Source: Actinokineospora fastidiosa (GTDB lineage: Bacteria; Actinomycetota; Actinomycetes; Mycobacteriales; Pseudonocardiaceae). From it: a DNA stretch of 64,000 nucleotides. Shown here one piece after another: positions 54,614 to 62,686 of this stretch. Each line of letters opens with the position of its first letter. Within the stretch, counting starts at the first letter, position 1. The notes under the pieces are model-generated. The model searched no databases. It was not told where the DNA came from and was given only the letters and a program-made list of their open reading frames with translations. A program made the position numbers and the translations under genes. Location: contig NZ_BMRB01000006.1 in the NCBI RefSeq assembly GCF_014648415.1, forward strand, positions 62,001 through 126,000. Reading direction: 5' to 3'.

Positions 54614-55189
54614 ATGGCATCCACGCGCGAGAACGCCGCCGAGCGCAGACCCTGGCGGCTGCTGAAGACCCGGGAACTGGTGCGGGGGCCGTACTTCGCC
54701 GTGCGCAGGGACGACGTGATCCGCCCGGACGGCGCGCAGGACACCTACGACCACGTGGTCGCCCCCGGTTCGGCGACCGTGCTCGCCATCGACGACGAGG
54801 ACCGCGTCGTGCTGACGCGGCAGTACATCTACACCTGGGGCACCCGGCAGTGGCGGTTGCCCGGCGGCGGGGTCGACGTCACCGACACCACCCCGCTGGC
54901 GGCCGCGCGCCGCGAACTGGCCGAGGAGACCGGGCTGTCGGCGTCCCACTGGGAGACGCTGGGCCAGGTGCACGGCGCGGACAGCCTGAGCAACCACGTC
55001 GACCACGTGTTCCTGGCGACCGGGCTGAGCACGTCCGGGCCGCAGGCGCTGGAGCCGGGCGAGGCCGACCTCGACGTCGTCCGCCTGCCCTTCGCCGAGG
55101 CGGTGGCGCTCGTGGAGAAGGACCAGGTGCCGCACGCGGCCAGCGCCTATGCCCTGCTGCGCGCCGCGCTCCGGCGCAACCGTCGTTGA
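54614..55189 (+). CDS. Nudix hydrolase (ADP-ribose pyrophosphatase-like)
   Basis: 191 residues. The Nudix box runs from GGGVDV to REL-x-EET-G-L (about residues 83-105), and the N-terminal half carries the usual beta-strand order (VLAIDDEDRVVLTRQYIY). It resembles ADP-ribose and other nucleoside-diphosphate-sugar hydrolases; the substrate cannot be fixed. It is divergent from the XRE regulator with a 56-base shared upstream region. Its position at the edge of the fxs region, next to a TIR-like-containing protein, makes an ADP-ribose role tempting but unproven. Confidence 0.88.
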   Translation: MASTRENAAERRPWRLLKTRELVRGPYFAVRRDDVIRPDGAQDTYDHVVAPGSATVLAIDDEDRVVLTRQYIYTWGTRQWRLPGGGVDVTDTTPLAAARRELAEETGLSASHWETLGQVHGADSLSNHVDHVFLATGLSTSGPQALEPGEADLDVVRLPFAEAVALVEKDQVPHAASAYALLRAALRRNRR

Positions 55190-55280
55190 AGCCATCCCGC
55201 TCCTCACCCCTGGCGCGGACGCTCAAACCGTCACGCTATCCAACGGGCGCGGGCGGACAAGGACAAAAGGCCGACAGTTC

Positions 55281-55532
55281 CTAGTCGCTCAGCCAGACGA
55301 GCTCCGCGTCGCAGATGACGGAGATCGAGCGCAGCAGGCCCTCCGCGGTGTCGCCGCTCCACATGGCGCCGTCGGAGGACCAGGCCAGCACCTTGGTGGG
55401 CCGCGCGAACTCCATCCCCCACACGATGAGCGCGCCGCTGGTCTTCCGGAACGGGCCGTAGACGGCGAACAGGCGCGGGGCGAACACCCGCGCCCGTTCG
55501 GCGATGCCCGCCATCATCTCGGGAGAGGTCAC
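55281..55532 (-). CDS. Small protein of unknown function
   Basis: 83 residues, not recognised. The C-terminal part (KVLAWSSDGAMWSGDTAEGLL, in two pieces: KVLAWSSDGAMW and SGDTAEGLL) looks like a compact alpha/beta domain. The GTG at 55532 has no Shine-Dalgarno but TAGCGT lies seven bases upstream, compatible with a leaderless mRNA. A longer reading to 56042 is the antisense of the next gene and is not used. It is convergent with the Nudix gene and shares the strand of the fumarylacetoacetase-like gene. Confidence 0.6.
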   Translation of the reverse strand: MTSPEMMAGIAERARVFAPRLFAVYGPFRKTSGALIVWGMEFARPTKVLAWSSDGAMWSGDTAEGLLRSISVICDAELVWLSD

Positions 55533-55618
55533 GACCGGCACGCTATCCACAGGACCGGGGCACGAACGATTCCCTGAACGGTGCGGAAACCGGCCCGGTC
55601 GCCACTGAGCGTGACCGC

Positions 55619-56407
55619 TCAGCGGTTGGCGACGGAGTTGGTCAGCGTGCCGATGCCCTCGACGGTCACCGAGACCTGCTGGCCCGCGCGCATCGGCCCG
55701 ACGCCAGCGGGGGTGCCGGTGAGGATGACGTCGCCGGGCAGCAGCGTCATCACCCGGGAGATCCACTCGATCAGCTTCGGCACGTCGTGGATGAGCGCCG
55801 AGGTGCGCCCGTCCTGCCTGACCTCGCCGTCCAGCTCGGTGCGGACGGCCAGGTCGGCCGGGTCGAGCTCGGTCTCGATCCACGGGCCGAGCGGGCAGAA
55901 CGTGTCGTGGCCCTTGGCCCTGGTCCACTGGCCGTCGGCCTGCTGCTGGTCGCGCGCGGTGACGTCGTTGGCGATCGTGTAGCCGAGGATGTAGTCCCTG
56001 GCCCGCGAGGCCGGGACGTCGCGCATGGGCCGCGGACCCCACACGACGGCCAGCTCGCCCTCGAAGTCCACCCGCGCGGAGTCGGCGGGCAGCTTGATCG
56101 CCGCGCCCGGCCCGACCACCGCCGTGGACGGCTTCATGAAGATGACCGGGTCGGCGGGCGCCTCCCCGCCCATCTCCGCGGCGTGGTCGGCGTAGTTCTT
56201 GCCGACGCAGACGATCTTCGGGGGCAGCATGGGGGCCAGCAGCCGCACGTCAGCCAGCGGCCAGCGCCTGCCGGTGAACGTGTGCGGCCCGAACGGGTGC
56301 TGGTCGCCGATCTCGGCGACCATGACATCGGGATCAGCGAGGTCTCCGCCGCCCTCGACGGCCACGAACGCGACACCTTCGGGATGGGCAATACGAGCGA
56401 TACGCAC
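55619..56407 (-). CDS. Fumarylacetoacetate hydrolase family protein
   Basis: 262 residues of the FAH fold. Metal-binding DFEGELAVV (Glu/Glu/Asp positions) and VGKNYADHAAEM are typical, as are the C-terminal LTGTPAGVG and the FMKPSTA segment. Members act on acylpyruvates, oxaloacetate or hydroxyhepta-dioates; the substrate here is unknown. GTG at 56407 has AGGGTGG upstream. The same gene lies between gltX and leuB in M. tuberculosis (Rv2993c), so it marks the return to the conserved backbone. Confidence 0.92.
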   Translation of the reverse strand: MRIARIAHPEGVAFVAVEGGGDLADPDVMVAEIGDQHPFGPHTFTGRRWPLADVRLLAPMLPPKIVCVGKNYADHAAEMGGEAPADPVIFMKPSTAVVGPGAAIKLPADSARVDFEGELAVVWGPRPMRDVPASRARDYILGYTIANDVTARDQQQADGQWTRAKGHDTFCPLGPWIETELDPADLAVRTELDGEVRQDGRTSALIHDVPKLIEWISRVMTLLPGDVILTGTPAGVGPMRAGQQVSVTVEGIGTLTNSVANR

Positions 56408-56416
56408 CTGACCACC

Positions 56417-58036
56417 CTAAACGGTCGCGGTCACCCGCATCGCCTTGTGGGCCAGCGCGTCGCAGAGCGCCAGCCAGCTGGCCTCGACGATGTTGCCGTG
56501 CACGCCCACCGTCGTCCACTCGTGCTCGTGGTCGGAGGACTCCACCAGCACGCGGGTGACGGCGTCGGTGCCGTGCGCCGCGCCGCGGTTGATGATGCGC
56601 ACCTTGTAGTCGGTCAGCTCGACCTCGTCCAGCCACGGCAGGTGCGGCGCGAGCGCCCGGCGCAGCGCGGCGTCGAGGGCGTGCACGGGGCCGGTGCCCT
56701 CCGCGGTGGCGATGACCCGCTGACCGGCGACGTGGACCTTGACCGTGGCCTCCGACACGACCGTGCCGTCCATCGAGTGGTCGAGGATGACGCGGTAGGA
56801 CTCCAGCGAGAACGGCGCCTGCGCGCGCTCGTCCAACTCGGCGCGCAGCAGCAGTTCCAGGGAGGCGTCGGCGGCCTCGAAGGACCAGCCGCGCGCCTCC
56901 ATCTCCTTCACCCGGCGCAGGGCGCTGCCCAGCGCCTCGGGCCTGGCGGCCAGGTCGAGCCCGAACTCGTGTCCCTTGAGTTCGAGGCTCGCCCGGCCCG
57001 CCATCTCGGTGACCAGCACCCGCATGTCGTTGCCGACGACGCCCGGATCGATGTGGTTGTACAGCTCCGGGTCGACTTTGATCGCGCTCGCGTGCAGGCC
57101 CGCCTTGTGGGCGAAGGCCGACGACCCGACGTAGGCCTGGTGGGAGTCGGGTGCGATGTTGGCGATCTCGGCGACGGCGTGGGAGACCCGGGTCAGCTCG
57201 GCCAGCGCCCCGGTCGGGAGCACGTCCTTGCCGAGCTTGGTCACGAGATTGCCGATCACGGGGAACAGGTCGGCGTTGCCCGCCCGCTCGCCGTAACCGT
57301 TCGCGGTGCACTGGACGTGGGTGGCCCCCGCCTGCACGGCCGCGATGCTGTTGGCCACCGCGCAGGACGTGTCGTCCTGGCAGTGGATGCCCACCCGGAA
57401 GCCGGTGCGGGCGACGACCTCGCCGACGGTGTCGGCGATGCCGAGCGGGAGCTGCCCGCCGTTGGTGTCGCAGAGGACGACGACGTCGGCGCCCGCGGTC
57501 GCGGCGGCGTCGAGCACGCGCAGCGCGGTGTCGGGGTCGAAGGCGTAGCCGTCGAAGAAGTGCTCGGCGTCGAGGAAGACGCGGCGGCCCTCCCCGGCGA
57601 GGAAGGCGACGGTGTCGGCCACCATGGCGGCTGCCTCGTCGACGTCGGTGCGCAGGGCCAGCTCGATGTGGCGGCGGTCGGACTTGGCGACCAGCGTGAC
57701 CACCGGCGCCTGGCTGTCCAGCAGGGCCCTGACCTGCGGGTCCTCGTGCGCCTTGGTGTTGGCCCTCCGGGTGGACCCGAACGCGACGAGCGCGGCGTGC
57801 TTGAGGTCGAGCTCGCCTGCTGCCGCCCTGGCGAAGAACTCGGTGTCGGTCGGCAGCGCCCCCGGCCAGCCGCCCTCGATGAACCCGACGCCGAGCCCGT
57901 CGAGCAGCCGCGCGACCTTGAGCTTGTCGGCCACGGAGTAGGAGATGCCCTCCCGCTGGGCCCCGTCGCGCAGCGTGGTGTCGTACACGTGGAAGGCGTC
58001 ACCGAGCGGTGTGCCTGCGGGCGTCGTGCGGGTCAC
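56417..58036 (-). CDS. cimA: Citramalate synthase
   Basis: 539-residue enzyme of the isopropylmalate-synthase fold, condensing pyruvate and acetyl-CoA to (R)-citramalate on the threonine-independent isoleucine route. DTTLRDGAQREGI is the catalytic opening. The metal site carries HCQDD instead of the common H-x-H-N-D. The C-terminal LeuA-type regulatory domain (GTGPVHALDAALRRAL) allows feedback inhibition by Ile. GTG at 58036 has AGGAG upstream; the longer frame to 58069 overlaps the leader terminator. It is preceded by an attenuator with Ile codons. Confidence 0.92.
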   Translation of the reverse strand: MTRTTPAGTPLGDAFHVYDTTLRDGAQREGISYSVADKLKVARLLDGLGVGFIEGGWPGALPTDTEFFARAAAGELDLKHAALVAFGSTRRANTKAHEDPQVRALLDSQAPVVTLVAKSDRRHIELALRTDVDEAAAMVADTVAFLAGEGRRVFLDAEHFFDGYAFDPDTALRVLDAAATAGADVVVLCDTNGGQLPLGIADTVGEVVARTGFRVGIHCQDDTSCAVANSIAAVQAGATHVQCTANGYGERAGNADLFPVIGNLVTKLGKDVLPTGALAELTRVSHAVAEIANIAPDSHQAYVGSSAFAHKAGLHASAIKVDPELYNHIDPGVVGNDMRVLVTEMAGRASLELKGHEFGLDLAARPEALGSALRRVKEMEARGWSFEAADASLELLLRAELDERAQAPFSLESYRVILDHSMDGTVVSEATVKVHVAGQRVIATAEGTGPVHALDAALRRALAPHLPWLDEVELTDYKVRIINRGAAHGTDAVTRVLVESSDHEHEWTTVGVHGNIVEASWLALCDALAHKAMRVTATV

Positions 58037-58065
58037 GGGGGCTCCTAGGTGAGGGACTTTGCCGA

Positions 58066-58104
58066 CCAAACAAAAAGACCCCCCGCGATGGATGCGAGAG
58101 GTCT
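58066..58104 (-). terminator. Attenuator terminator upstream of cimA
   Basis: A textbook intrinsic terminator: 11-bp stem (GCGAGAGGTCT region 58094-58104 with 58076-58086), seven-base loop and a T-run (TTTTTGTTT on the minus strand) ending 29 bases before the cimA start. A second perfect 9-bp stem (CCAGCGCGC 58134-58142 with 58105-58113) lies directly upstream and overlaps the leader stop codon, the layout of a protector/terminator pair. Confidence 0.85.
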
Positions 58105-58129
58105 GCGCGCTGGTGCCGTGATGCTTCGG

Positions 58130-58159
58130 CTATCCAGCGCGCTCGTCAATAATGATCAC
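58130..58159 (-). CDS. Ile-rich leader peptide of cimA attenuator
   Basis: A nine-residue frame, GTG then ATC ATT ATT (Ile-Ile-Ile) followed by DERAG and TAG. An in-frame GTG at 58174 would add MADFV and give VVIII. No Shine-Dalgarno is clear. Three consecutive Ile codons next to a terminator directly ahead of an isoleucine-pathway gene point to classical attenuation: slow Ile decoding should favour transcription into cimA. Confidence 0.6.
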   Translation of the reverse strand: MIIIDERAG

Positions 58160-58310
58160 GACGAAGTCGGCCACGGCGACGATGGTGCCACACCCGCCCG
58201 CGCGCGTCCAACGCACGGGCGGGTGCTCCCACTCAGTGGACGTCCACTTGGCACGGTTCAGCGCACGGCGCCTCCTGGTGCGCTCAGCGAACGGTGCCCC
58301 ATTGGTGCGC

Positions 58311-59048
58311 TCAGCGCACGGCGACCAGGACGTGGTCGTCGCCGAACTGCCAGACCGGGCCCGCGGCGGTGAAGCCCGCCTTGCGGAGCAGCTCGGTGTA
58401 CTGGTCGACGGTCAGGTCGCTGGAGGAGTCGTGGGAGATGGCGAGGGCGCTGTGCTCGCGGGCGGTCTCGTCGTCGACGTCGGCGAGGATGGCCTCCCAC
58501 CAGGCGCGCCAGTCCTCGTTGTCGGTCACGCCCACGCGCGCGGCGCGGGCCTTGCGGACGAGGTTGCCGTACTCGCGCAGGGGTTCGGGCAGGTGCATGT
58601 TGTCGGCGTTGACCAGGACGCCGCCGGGGCGCAGGCGCTCGGCCGCGGTCGCGAAGACGTCGGCCAGCTGCGAGTGCTCCAGCCAGTGCAGCGCGGTGCT
58701 CGACACCACGGCGTCCCACGGGCCGTCCAGGCAGGAGTCCCAGCCGGGCTCGTTGAGGAGCCCGCGCACGAACCGCACGCCGGACCCGCCTGCGGAGGCG
58801 GCCAGGTCCAGCAGCAGCGGGTCGGCGTCGATGCCGACGATCTCCGCGTGCGGGAGCGCGGCGGCCAGGCGCGTGGCCAGCGAGCCGGGGCCGCAGCCCA
58901 GGTCGACGATCCTCGGCCGCGCCACCCCGGCGACCGCCGCGGCCACGACGTCGATGACCACCCGGAACCGCTCCTCGCGGTCGGGGACGTAGCGTTCCTG
59001 CTGGACGTCCCAGCGGTCGAGCCAGGCGCGGGCGGCAGCGGTCTCCAT
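58311..59048 (-). CDS. SAM-dependent methyltransferase
   Basis: 245 residues with a class I methyltransferase fold. The SAM motif is VDLGCGPGSLATRLA (about residues 46-60), with GIDADPLLLDLA and the post-I acidic Asp. It resembles trans-aconitate 2-methyltransferase and related small-molecule methylases. ATG at 59048 has GGAGGGG upstream. It is divergent from a CGNR zinc-finger protein with a 59-base shared region that carries an inverted repeat, so the CGNR protein may regulate it. Confidence 0.88.
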   Translation of the reverse strand: METAAARAWLDRWDVQQERYVPDREERFRVVIDVVAAAVAGVARPRIVDLGCGPGSLATRLAAALPHAEIVGIDADPLLLDLAASAGGSGVRFVRGLLNEPGWDSCLDGPWDAVVSSTALHWLEHSQLADVFATAAERLRPGGVLVNADNMHLPEPLREYGNLVRKARAARVGVTDNEDWRAWWEAILADVDDETAREHSALAISHDSSSDLTVDQYTELLRKAGFTAAGPVWQFGDDHVLVAVR

Positions 59049-59062
59049 GAACCCCTCCAGTA

Positions 59063-59086
59063 ACTGTCTAAGATGCGATCGACAGT
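59063..59086. promoter_or_regulatory. Inverted repeat between methyltransferase and CGNR gene
   Basis: ACTGTC (59063-59068) and GACAGT (59081-59086), separated by 12 bases, sit in the middle of the 59-base divergent region. A candidate operator for the neighbouring CGNR regulator. Confidence 0.45.
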
Positions 59087-59107
59087 GACAAGCTACGAGA
59101 CGAGGAC

Positions 59108-59698
59108 GTGACTGGTCAAGTGGACTTCGACAGTCACTCAAGCGTGGTGCTGGACGCCGCCCTCGGCCTGATCAACGAGGTCACGCCCGGCCACCGCCGC
59201 GGCCGCCCCTATCGACCGCCCACGGGGAGCGCGCTGGTCACGGCCATCACGGACGTCATCAGGCAGCGGGACCGGACGTGGTCGGCGCCGCCGAGCCCGG
59301 AGGCGGCCGAGAGCCTGGCCGCGTACGGCGTCCGGATGCACGCCGTCATCGCGGCCGTCGCCGAGGACATCGACGCCGCGTGCGAGGAGGTCAACCGGAT
59401 CATGCGGGAGACCGACGCCACGCCGGTCCTCGCCCGCCACGACAACGAGCCGTGGCACCTGCACTTCCACGCCCCGGACGCCCCGTGGGACATCAGTTGG
59501 GCCGCGTCCATGGCCACCGGCCTGGCCGTCGTGCTGGGCAACGCCGCCGTCGAGCGGTTGGGCATCTGCACCGCGCCCGCCTGCGACCGCGCCTACCTCG
59601 ACGTCTCGCGCAACGGGACGCGGCGGTTCTGCTCGACGGCCTGCCAGAACCGGGTGAAGACCGCCGCCTTCCGCGCGCGCAAGGGCGCGGGCGGCTGA
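59108..59698 (+). CDS. CGNR zinc-finger domain protein
   Basis: 196 residues. The N-terminal ABATE-type helical domain (LDAALGLINEVTPGHRRGR) is followed by a C-terminal CGNR finger with CTAPACDRAYLD and RFCSTACQNRVK supplying four cysteines. Such proteins are thought to be transcription regulators that bind a small ligand with the ABATE domain. Divergent from a methyltransferase, with a palindrome between them. GTG at 59108 lacks a strong ribosome site. Confidence 0.9.
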   Translation: MTGQVDFDSHSSVVLDAALGLINEVTPGHRRGRPYRPPTGSALVTAITDVIRQRDRTWSAPPSPEAAESLAAYGVRMHAVIAAVAEDIDAACEEVNRIMRETDATPVLARHDNEPWHLHFHAPDAPWDISWAASMATGLAVVLGNAAVERLGICTAPACDRAYLDVSRNGTRRFCSTACQNRVKTAAFRARKGAGG

Positions 59699-59703
59699 GA
59701 ACA

Positions 59704-59741
59704 CGAGTGCCGCCCTCCTGCGCGCAGGAGGGCGGCACTCG
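59704..59741. terminator. Perfect palindromic terminator between CGNR gene and leuB
   Basis: A 38-base perfect palindrome (59704-59741), six bases after the CGNR stop and ten before the leuB stop, serving both convergent transcripts. Confidence 0.9.
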
Positions 59742-59751
59742 GGGTGGGACT

Positions 59752-60789
59752 CTAGAACGCCTTGGCGTTGGACGACACCAGCGCGGCCAGCCGGTCGCCG
59801 ATGGCGTACGTGCCGCCGGGCGAGGCGTGGTCGCGGGTGGCCAGGTCGAAGGCGACGGAGGCCTCGATGCGGCGGGCCGCCTCGGTCTCGCCGAGGTGGT
59901 CGAGCATCAGGGCCACCGAGAGGACCGCGGCCGTCGGGTCGGCGATGCCCTGCCCGGCGATGTCCGGCGCGCTGCCGTGCACCGGCTCGAACATGCTCGG
60001 GTTGCGGCGGGTGATGTCGAGGTTGCCGCTGGCCGCGAGGCCGATGCCGCCGGTCACCGCCGCCGCGAGGTCGGTCAGGATGTCGCCGAAGAGGTTGTCG
60101 GTGACGATCACGTCGAACCGCTGCGGGTCGGTGACCATGTGGATGGTCGTGGCGTCCACATGCTGGTACGCGACGGTCACGTCCGGGTGCTGGAGCGAGA
60201 CCTCCTCCACCACGCGCGACCACAGCGAGCCCGCGTGGGTCAGCACGTTGGTCTTGTGCACCAGCGTGAGGTGCTTGCGCGGACGCGCGGCCGCCCTGGC
60301 GAAGGCGTCGCGCACGACGCGCTCCACCCCGAAGGAGGTGTTGACGCTGACCTCGGTCGCGATCTCGTGCGGAGTGTCCTTACGCAACAGACCGCCGTTG
60401 CCCGCGTAGAGGCCCTCGGTGCCCTCCCGCACGACGATCATGTCGATCTCGCCGGGCTCGGCGATCGGGCTCTTGACGCCCGGGTAGAGCCGCGCCGGGC
60501 GCAGGTTGACGTGGTGGTCCAGCTCGAACCGCAGGCGCAGCAGCAGGCCGCGCTCCAGGATCCCGCTGGGCACCGACGGGTCGCCGACCGCGCCGAGCAG
60601 GATCGCGTCGTGCTCGCGCAGTTCGCCGAGCACCGATTCGGGAAGCAGTTCCCCGGTGGCGTGCCAGCGTGCCGCGCCGAGGTCGTAGCGCGTCGTCTCG
60701 GCGGACGGAACGACCTCCTCGAGCACCTTCAGCGCCTCGGCGATCACTTCCGGCCCGATCCCGTCACCTGGGATCACCGCGAGCCGCAT
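59752..60789 (-). CDS. leuB: 3-isopropylmalate dehydrogenase
   Basis: 345-residue LeuB, the NAD-dependent oxidative decarboxylation step of leucine synthesis. Visible signature segments are PGDGIGPEV at the N-terminus, [23 protein letters not shown] and [13 protein letters not shown]. The ATG at 60789 has GGGAGG seven bases upstream; a GTG at 60795 would abut the ribosome site. It is located between the CGNR gene and serA; leuC and leuD lie 27 kb to the left, so the leucine genes are split. Confidence 0.96.
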   Translation of the reverse strand: MRLAVIPGDGIGPEVIAEALKVLEEVVPSAETTRYDLGAARWHATGELLPESVLGELREHDAILLGAVGDPSVPSGILERGLLLRLRFELDHHVNLRPARLYPGVKSPIAEPGEIDMIVVREGTEGLYAGNGGLLRKDTPHEIATEVSVNTSFGVERVVRDAFARAAARPRKHLTLVHKTNVLTHAGSLWSRVVEEVSLQHPDVTVAYQHVDATTIHMVTDPQRFDVIVTDNLFGDILTDLAAAVTGGIGLAASGNLDITRRNPSMFEPVHGSAPDIAGQGIADPTAAVLSVALMLDHLGETEAARRIEASVAFDLATRDHASPGGTYAIGDRLAALVSSNAKAF

Positions 60790-60873
60790 GCACACACCTC
60801 CCGGGGTATCGGCCCGAAGGGGCCTGGTAGTCGATCGAAGGCTACCGGTTTGCGGTCCGACCTCCGCACCTCG

Positions 60874-60889
60874 CCACCCCTAGGGGTGG
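60874..60889. promoter_or_regulatory. 16-bp palindrome upstream of leuB
   Basis: CCACCCCTAGGGGTGG (60874-60889) is a perfect palindrome followed by TTTT, 85 bases upstream of the leuB start. It could be an operator or a small hairpin in the leader. Confidence 0.45.
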
Positions 60890-60914
60890 TTTTCGCAGGC
60901 GCGGATGCACACGA

Positions 60915-60947
60915 ACGGTGCCCGGGGCACGCCGACCCGGGCACCGT
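60915..60947 (-). terminator. Terminator of serA
   Basis: A 12-bp stem (ACGGTGCCCGGG 60915-60926 with 60936-60947) and nine-base loop, 12 bases after the serA stop. Confidence 0.8.
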
Positions 60948-60959
60948 CCGCGAAGGGGT

Positions 60960-62555
60960 CTAGTGGAAATCGATGCGCCGCACGACGCGCGCGCCGACGG
61001 AGGCGCCGATCGACTCCAGCACGGCGGCGTCCACCGCGCGGTCGACGCGCAGCAGCATGACGGCGTCGGCGCCGTCCTTGGTCTGGCTGATCTGGGCGGC
61101 GTCGATGTTGACGCCCGCCTCGCCGAGCAGCGTGCCGACGGTGCCCATGACGCCCGTGCGCTCCGGGTACTCCAGCAGCAGGACGCTGCCCTCGGCGCGC
61201 AGGTCGAAGTGGCGGCCGTTGACCTCGACCAGCTTCTCCACCTGCGCCAGGCCGGAGAGCGTTCCGCTGACCGTGATCACCGAGCCGTCGGCGTAGACGG
61301 CGCGGAGCGTCACCAGGCTGCGGTGGTTGGCGCTCTCGGTCTCCGTGCTCAGCTCGACGGCCACGCCGAGCTCGTCGGCCAGCCGGGGCGCGTTCACGAA
61401 CGTCACCTGGTCGGCGACGATGCCGGAGAAGACGCCGCGCAGCGCGGCGAGCGGCAGGATGCTCACGTCCTCAGAGGACAGTTCACCGCGGACGATGACC
61501 TGCAGCGCCGAAGGGGCCTTGCCGTCCAGCGCCGACACGACCGCGCCCAGCTTCTGGGTCAGCGGCAGGTACGGGCGCACCTCCTCGCCGACGACCCCGC
61601 CCGCGGCCACGTTCACCGCGTCCGGCACGAAGTCCCCGCGCAGGGCCAGCAGGACGGAGCGGGCGACGTCGGTGCCCGCGCGGTCCTGCGCCTCGGCGGT
61701 GGACGCGCCCAGGTGCGGGGTCACGATGACGCCCGGCACGCCGAACAGCGGGTTGTCGGTCGTGGGCTCCTTGGAGAAGACGTCGACTCCCGCGCCGCGC
61801 ACCTGCCCGGAGCGCACCGCGTCGGCCAGCGCCTGCTCGTCGATCAGACCGCCGCGGGCGGCGTTGACGATGATGACGCCCTTCTTCGTCTTGGCCAGCG
61901 CCTCGGCGTTGATGAGGCCCGCGGTCTCCTTCGTCTTGGGCAGGTGCACCGAGATGATGTCGGCGCGGGTGAGCAGCTCGTCGAGGGAGACCAGCTCGGT
62001 GCCCAGCTGCGCGGCCCTGGCGGGCGAGGCGTACGGGTCGTAGGCGATCAGCGTGGTCTCGAAGGCGGCCAGGCGCTGGGCGAACAGCTGCCCGATCTTG
62101 CCGAGGCCGACGACGCCGACGGTCTTGCCGCGCAGTTCGATGCCGGAGAACGCGCTGCGCTTCCACTCGTGGTCCTGCAGGGTGGCGTGCGCGTCGGGGA
62201 TCTGGCGGGCCACGGCCAGCAGCAGCGCCACGGCGTGCTCGGCGGCGCTGACGATGTTCGAGGTCGGCGCGTTGACCACGAGCACACCGCGCTCGGTGGC
62301 GGCGGGCACCTCGACGTTGTCCAGCCCGACGCCCGCGCGGGCGACGACCTTGAGCCGGTCGCTCGCCTTCAGCACCTCGGCGTCGACCTGGGTGGCCGAG
62401 CGCACGAGCAGCGCGTCGGCGTCGGCGACGGCGGCGAGCAGCGCGGCCCGGTCGGTGCCGTCGACGTGCCGGATCTCCACTTCGGAACCGAACACGTCGA
62501 GCACGGACGGCGCGAGCTTCTCGGCGATCAGGACGACGGGACGGTTCGGTGTCAC
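60960..62555 (-). CDS. serA: D-3-phosphoglycerate dehydrogenase, long type
   Basis: 531-residue SerA, oxidising 3-phosphoglycerate to start serine synthesis. The NAD-binding motif is VVGLGKIGQLFAQRL, with catalytic-region VNAARGGLIDE and PHLGASTAEAQ. An intervening regulatory domain and a C-terminal ACT domain (GVMGTVGTLLGEAGVNID) follow, as in the M. tuberculosis enzyme that is inhibited by serine. GTG at 62555 has GGGAG upstream; the longer frame to 62645 is not supported. Its position beside leuB matches Rv2995c-Rv2996c. Confidence 0.96.
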   Translation of the reverse strand: MTPNRPVVLIAEKLAPSVLDVFGSEVEIRHVDGTDRAALLAAVADADALLVRSATQVDAEVLKASDRLKVVARAGVGLDNVEVPAATERGVLVVNAPTSNIVSAAEHAVALLLAVARQIPDAHATLQDHEWKRSAFSGIELRGKTVGVVGLGKIGQLFAQRLAAFETTLIAYDPYASPARAAQLGTELVSLDELLTRADIISVHLPKTKETAGLINAEALAKTKKGVIIVNAARGGLIDEQALADAVRSGQVRGAGVDVFSKEPTTDNPLFGVPGVIVTPHLGASTAEAQDRAGTDVARSVLLALRGDFVPDAVNVAAGGVVGEEVRPYLPLTQKLGAVVSALDGKAPSALQVIVRGELSSEDVSILPLAALRGVFSGIVADQVTFVNAPRLADELGVAVELSTETESANHRSLVTLRAVYADGSVITVSGTLSGLAQVEKLVEVNGRHFDLRAEGSVLLLEYPERTGVMGTVGTLLGEAGVNIDAAQISQTKDGADAVMLLRVDRAVDAAVLESIGASVGARVVRRIDFH

Positions 62556-62686
62556 GCTACGACTCCCGGGGTGCGTGGGATTGGGGATGCGGTTACGCCG
62601 CTGTAACCCGGACCCGAGTCTATGACCGCCGCTGAACCGTTCCACCCGGAGGGTGAGACTTGTGACATGTCAGGTTCTGGTCAGAC

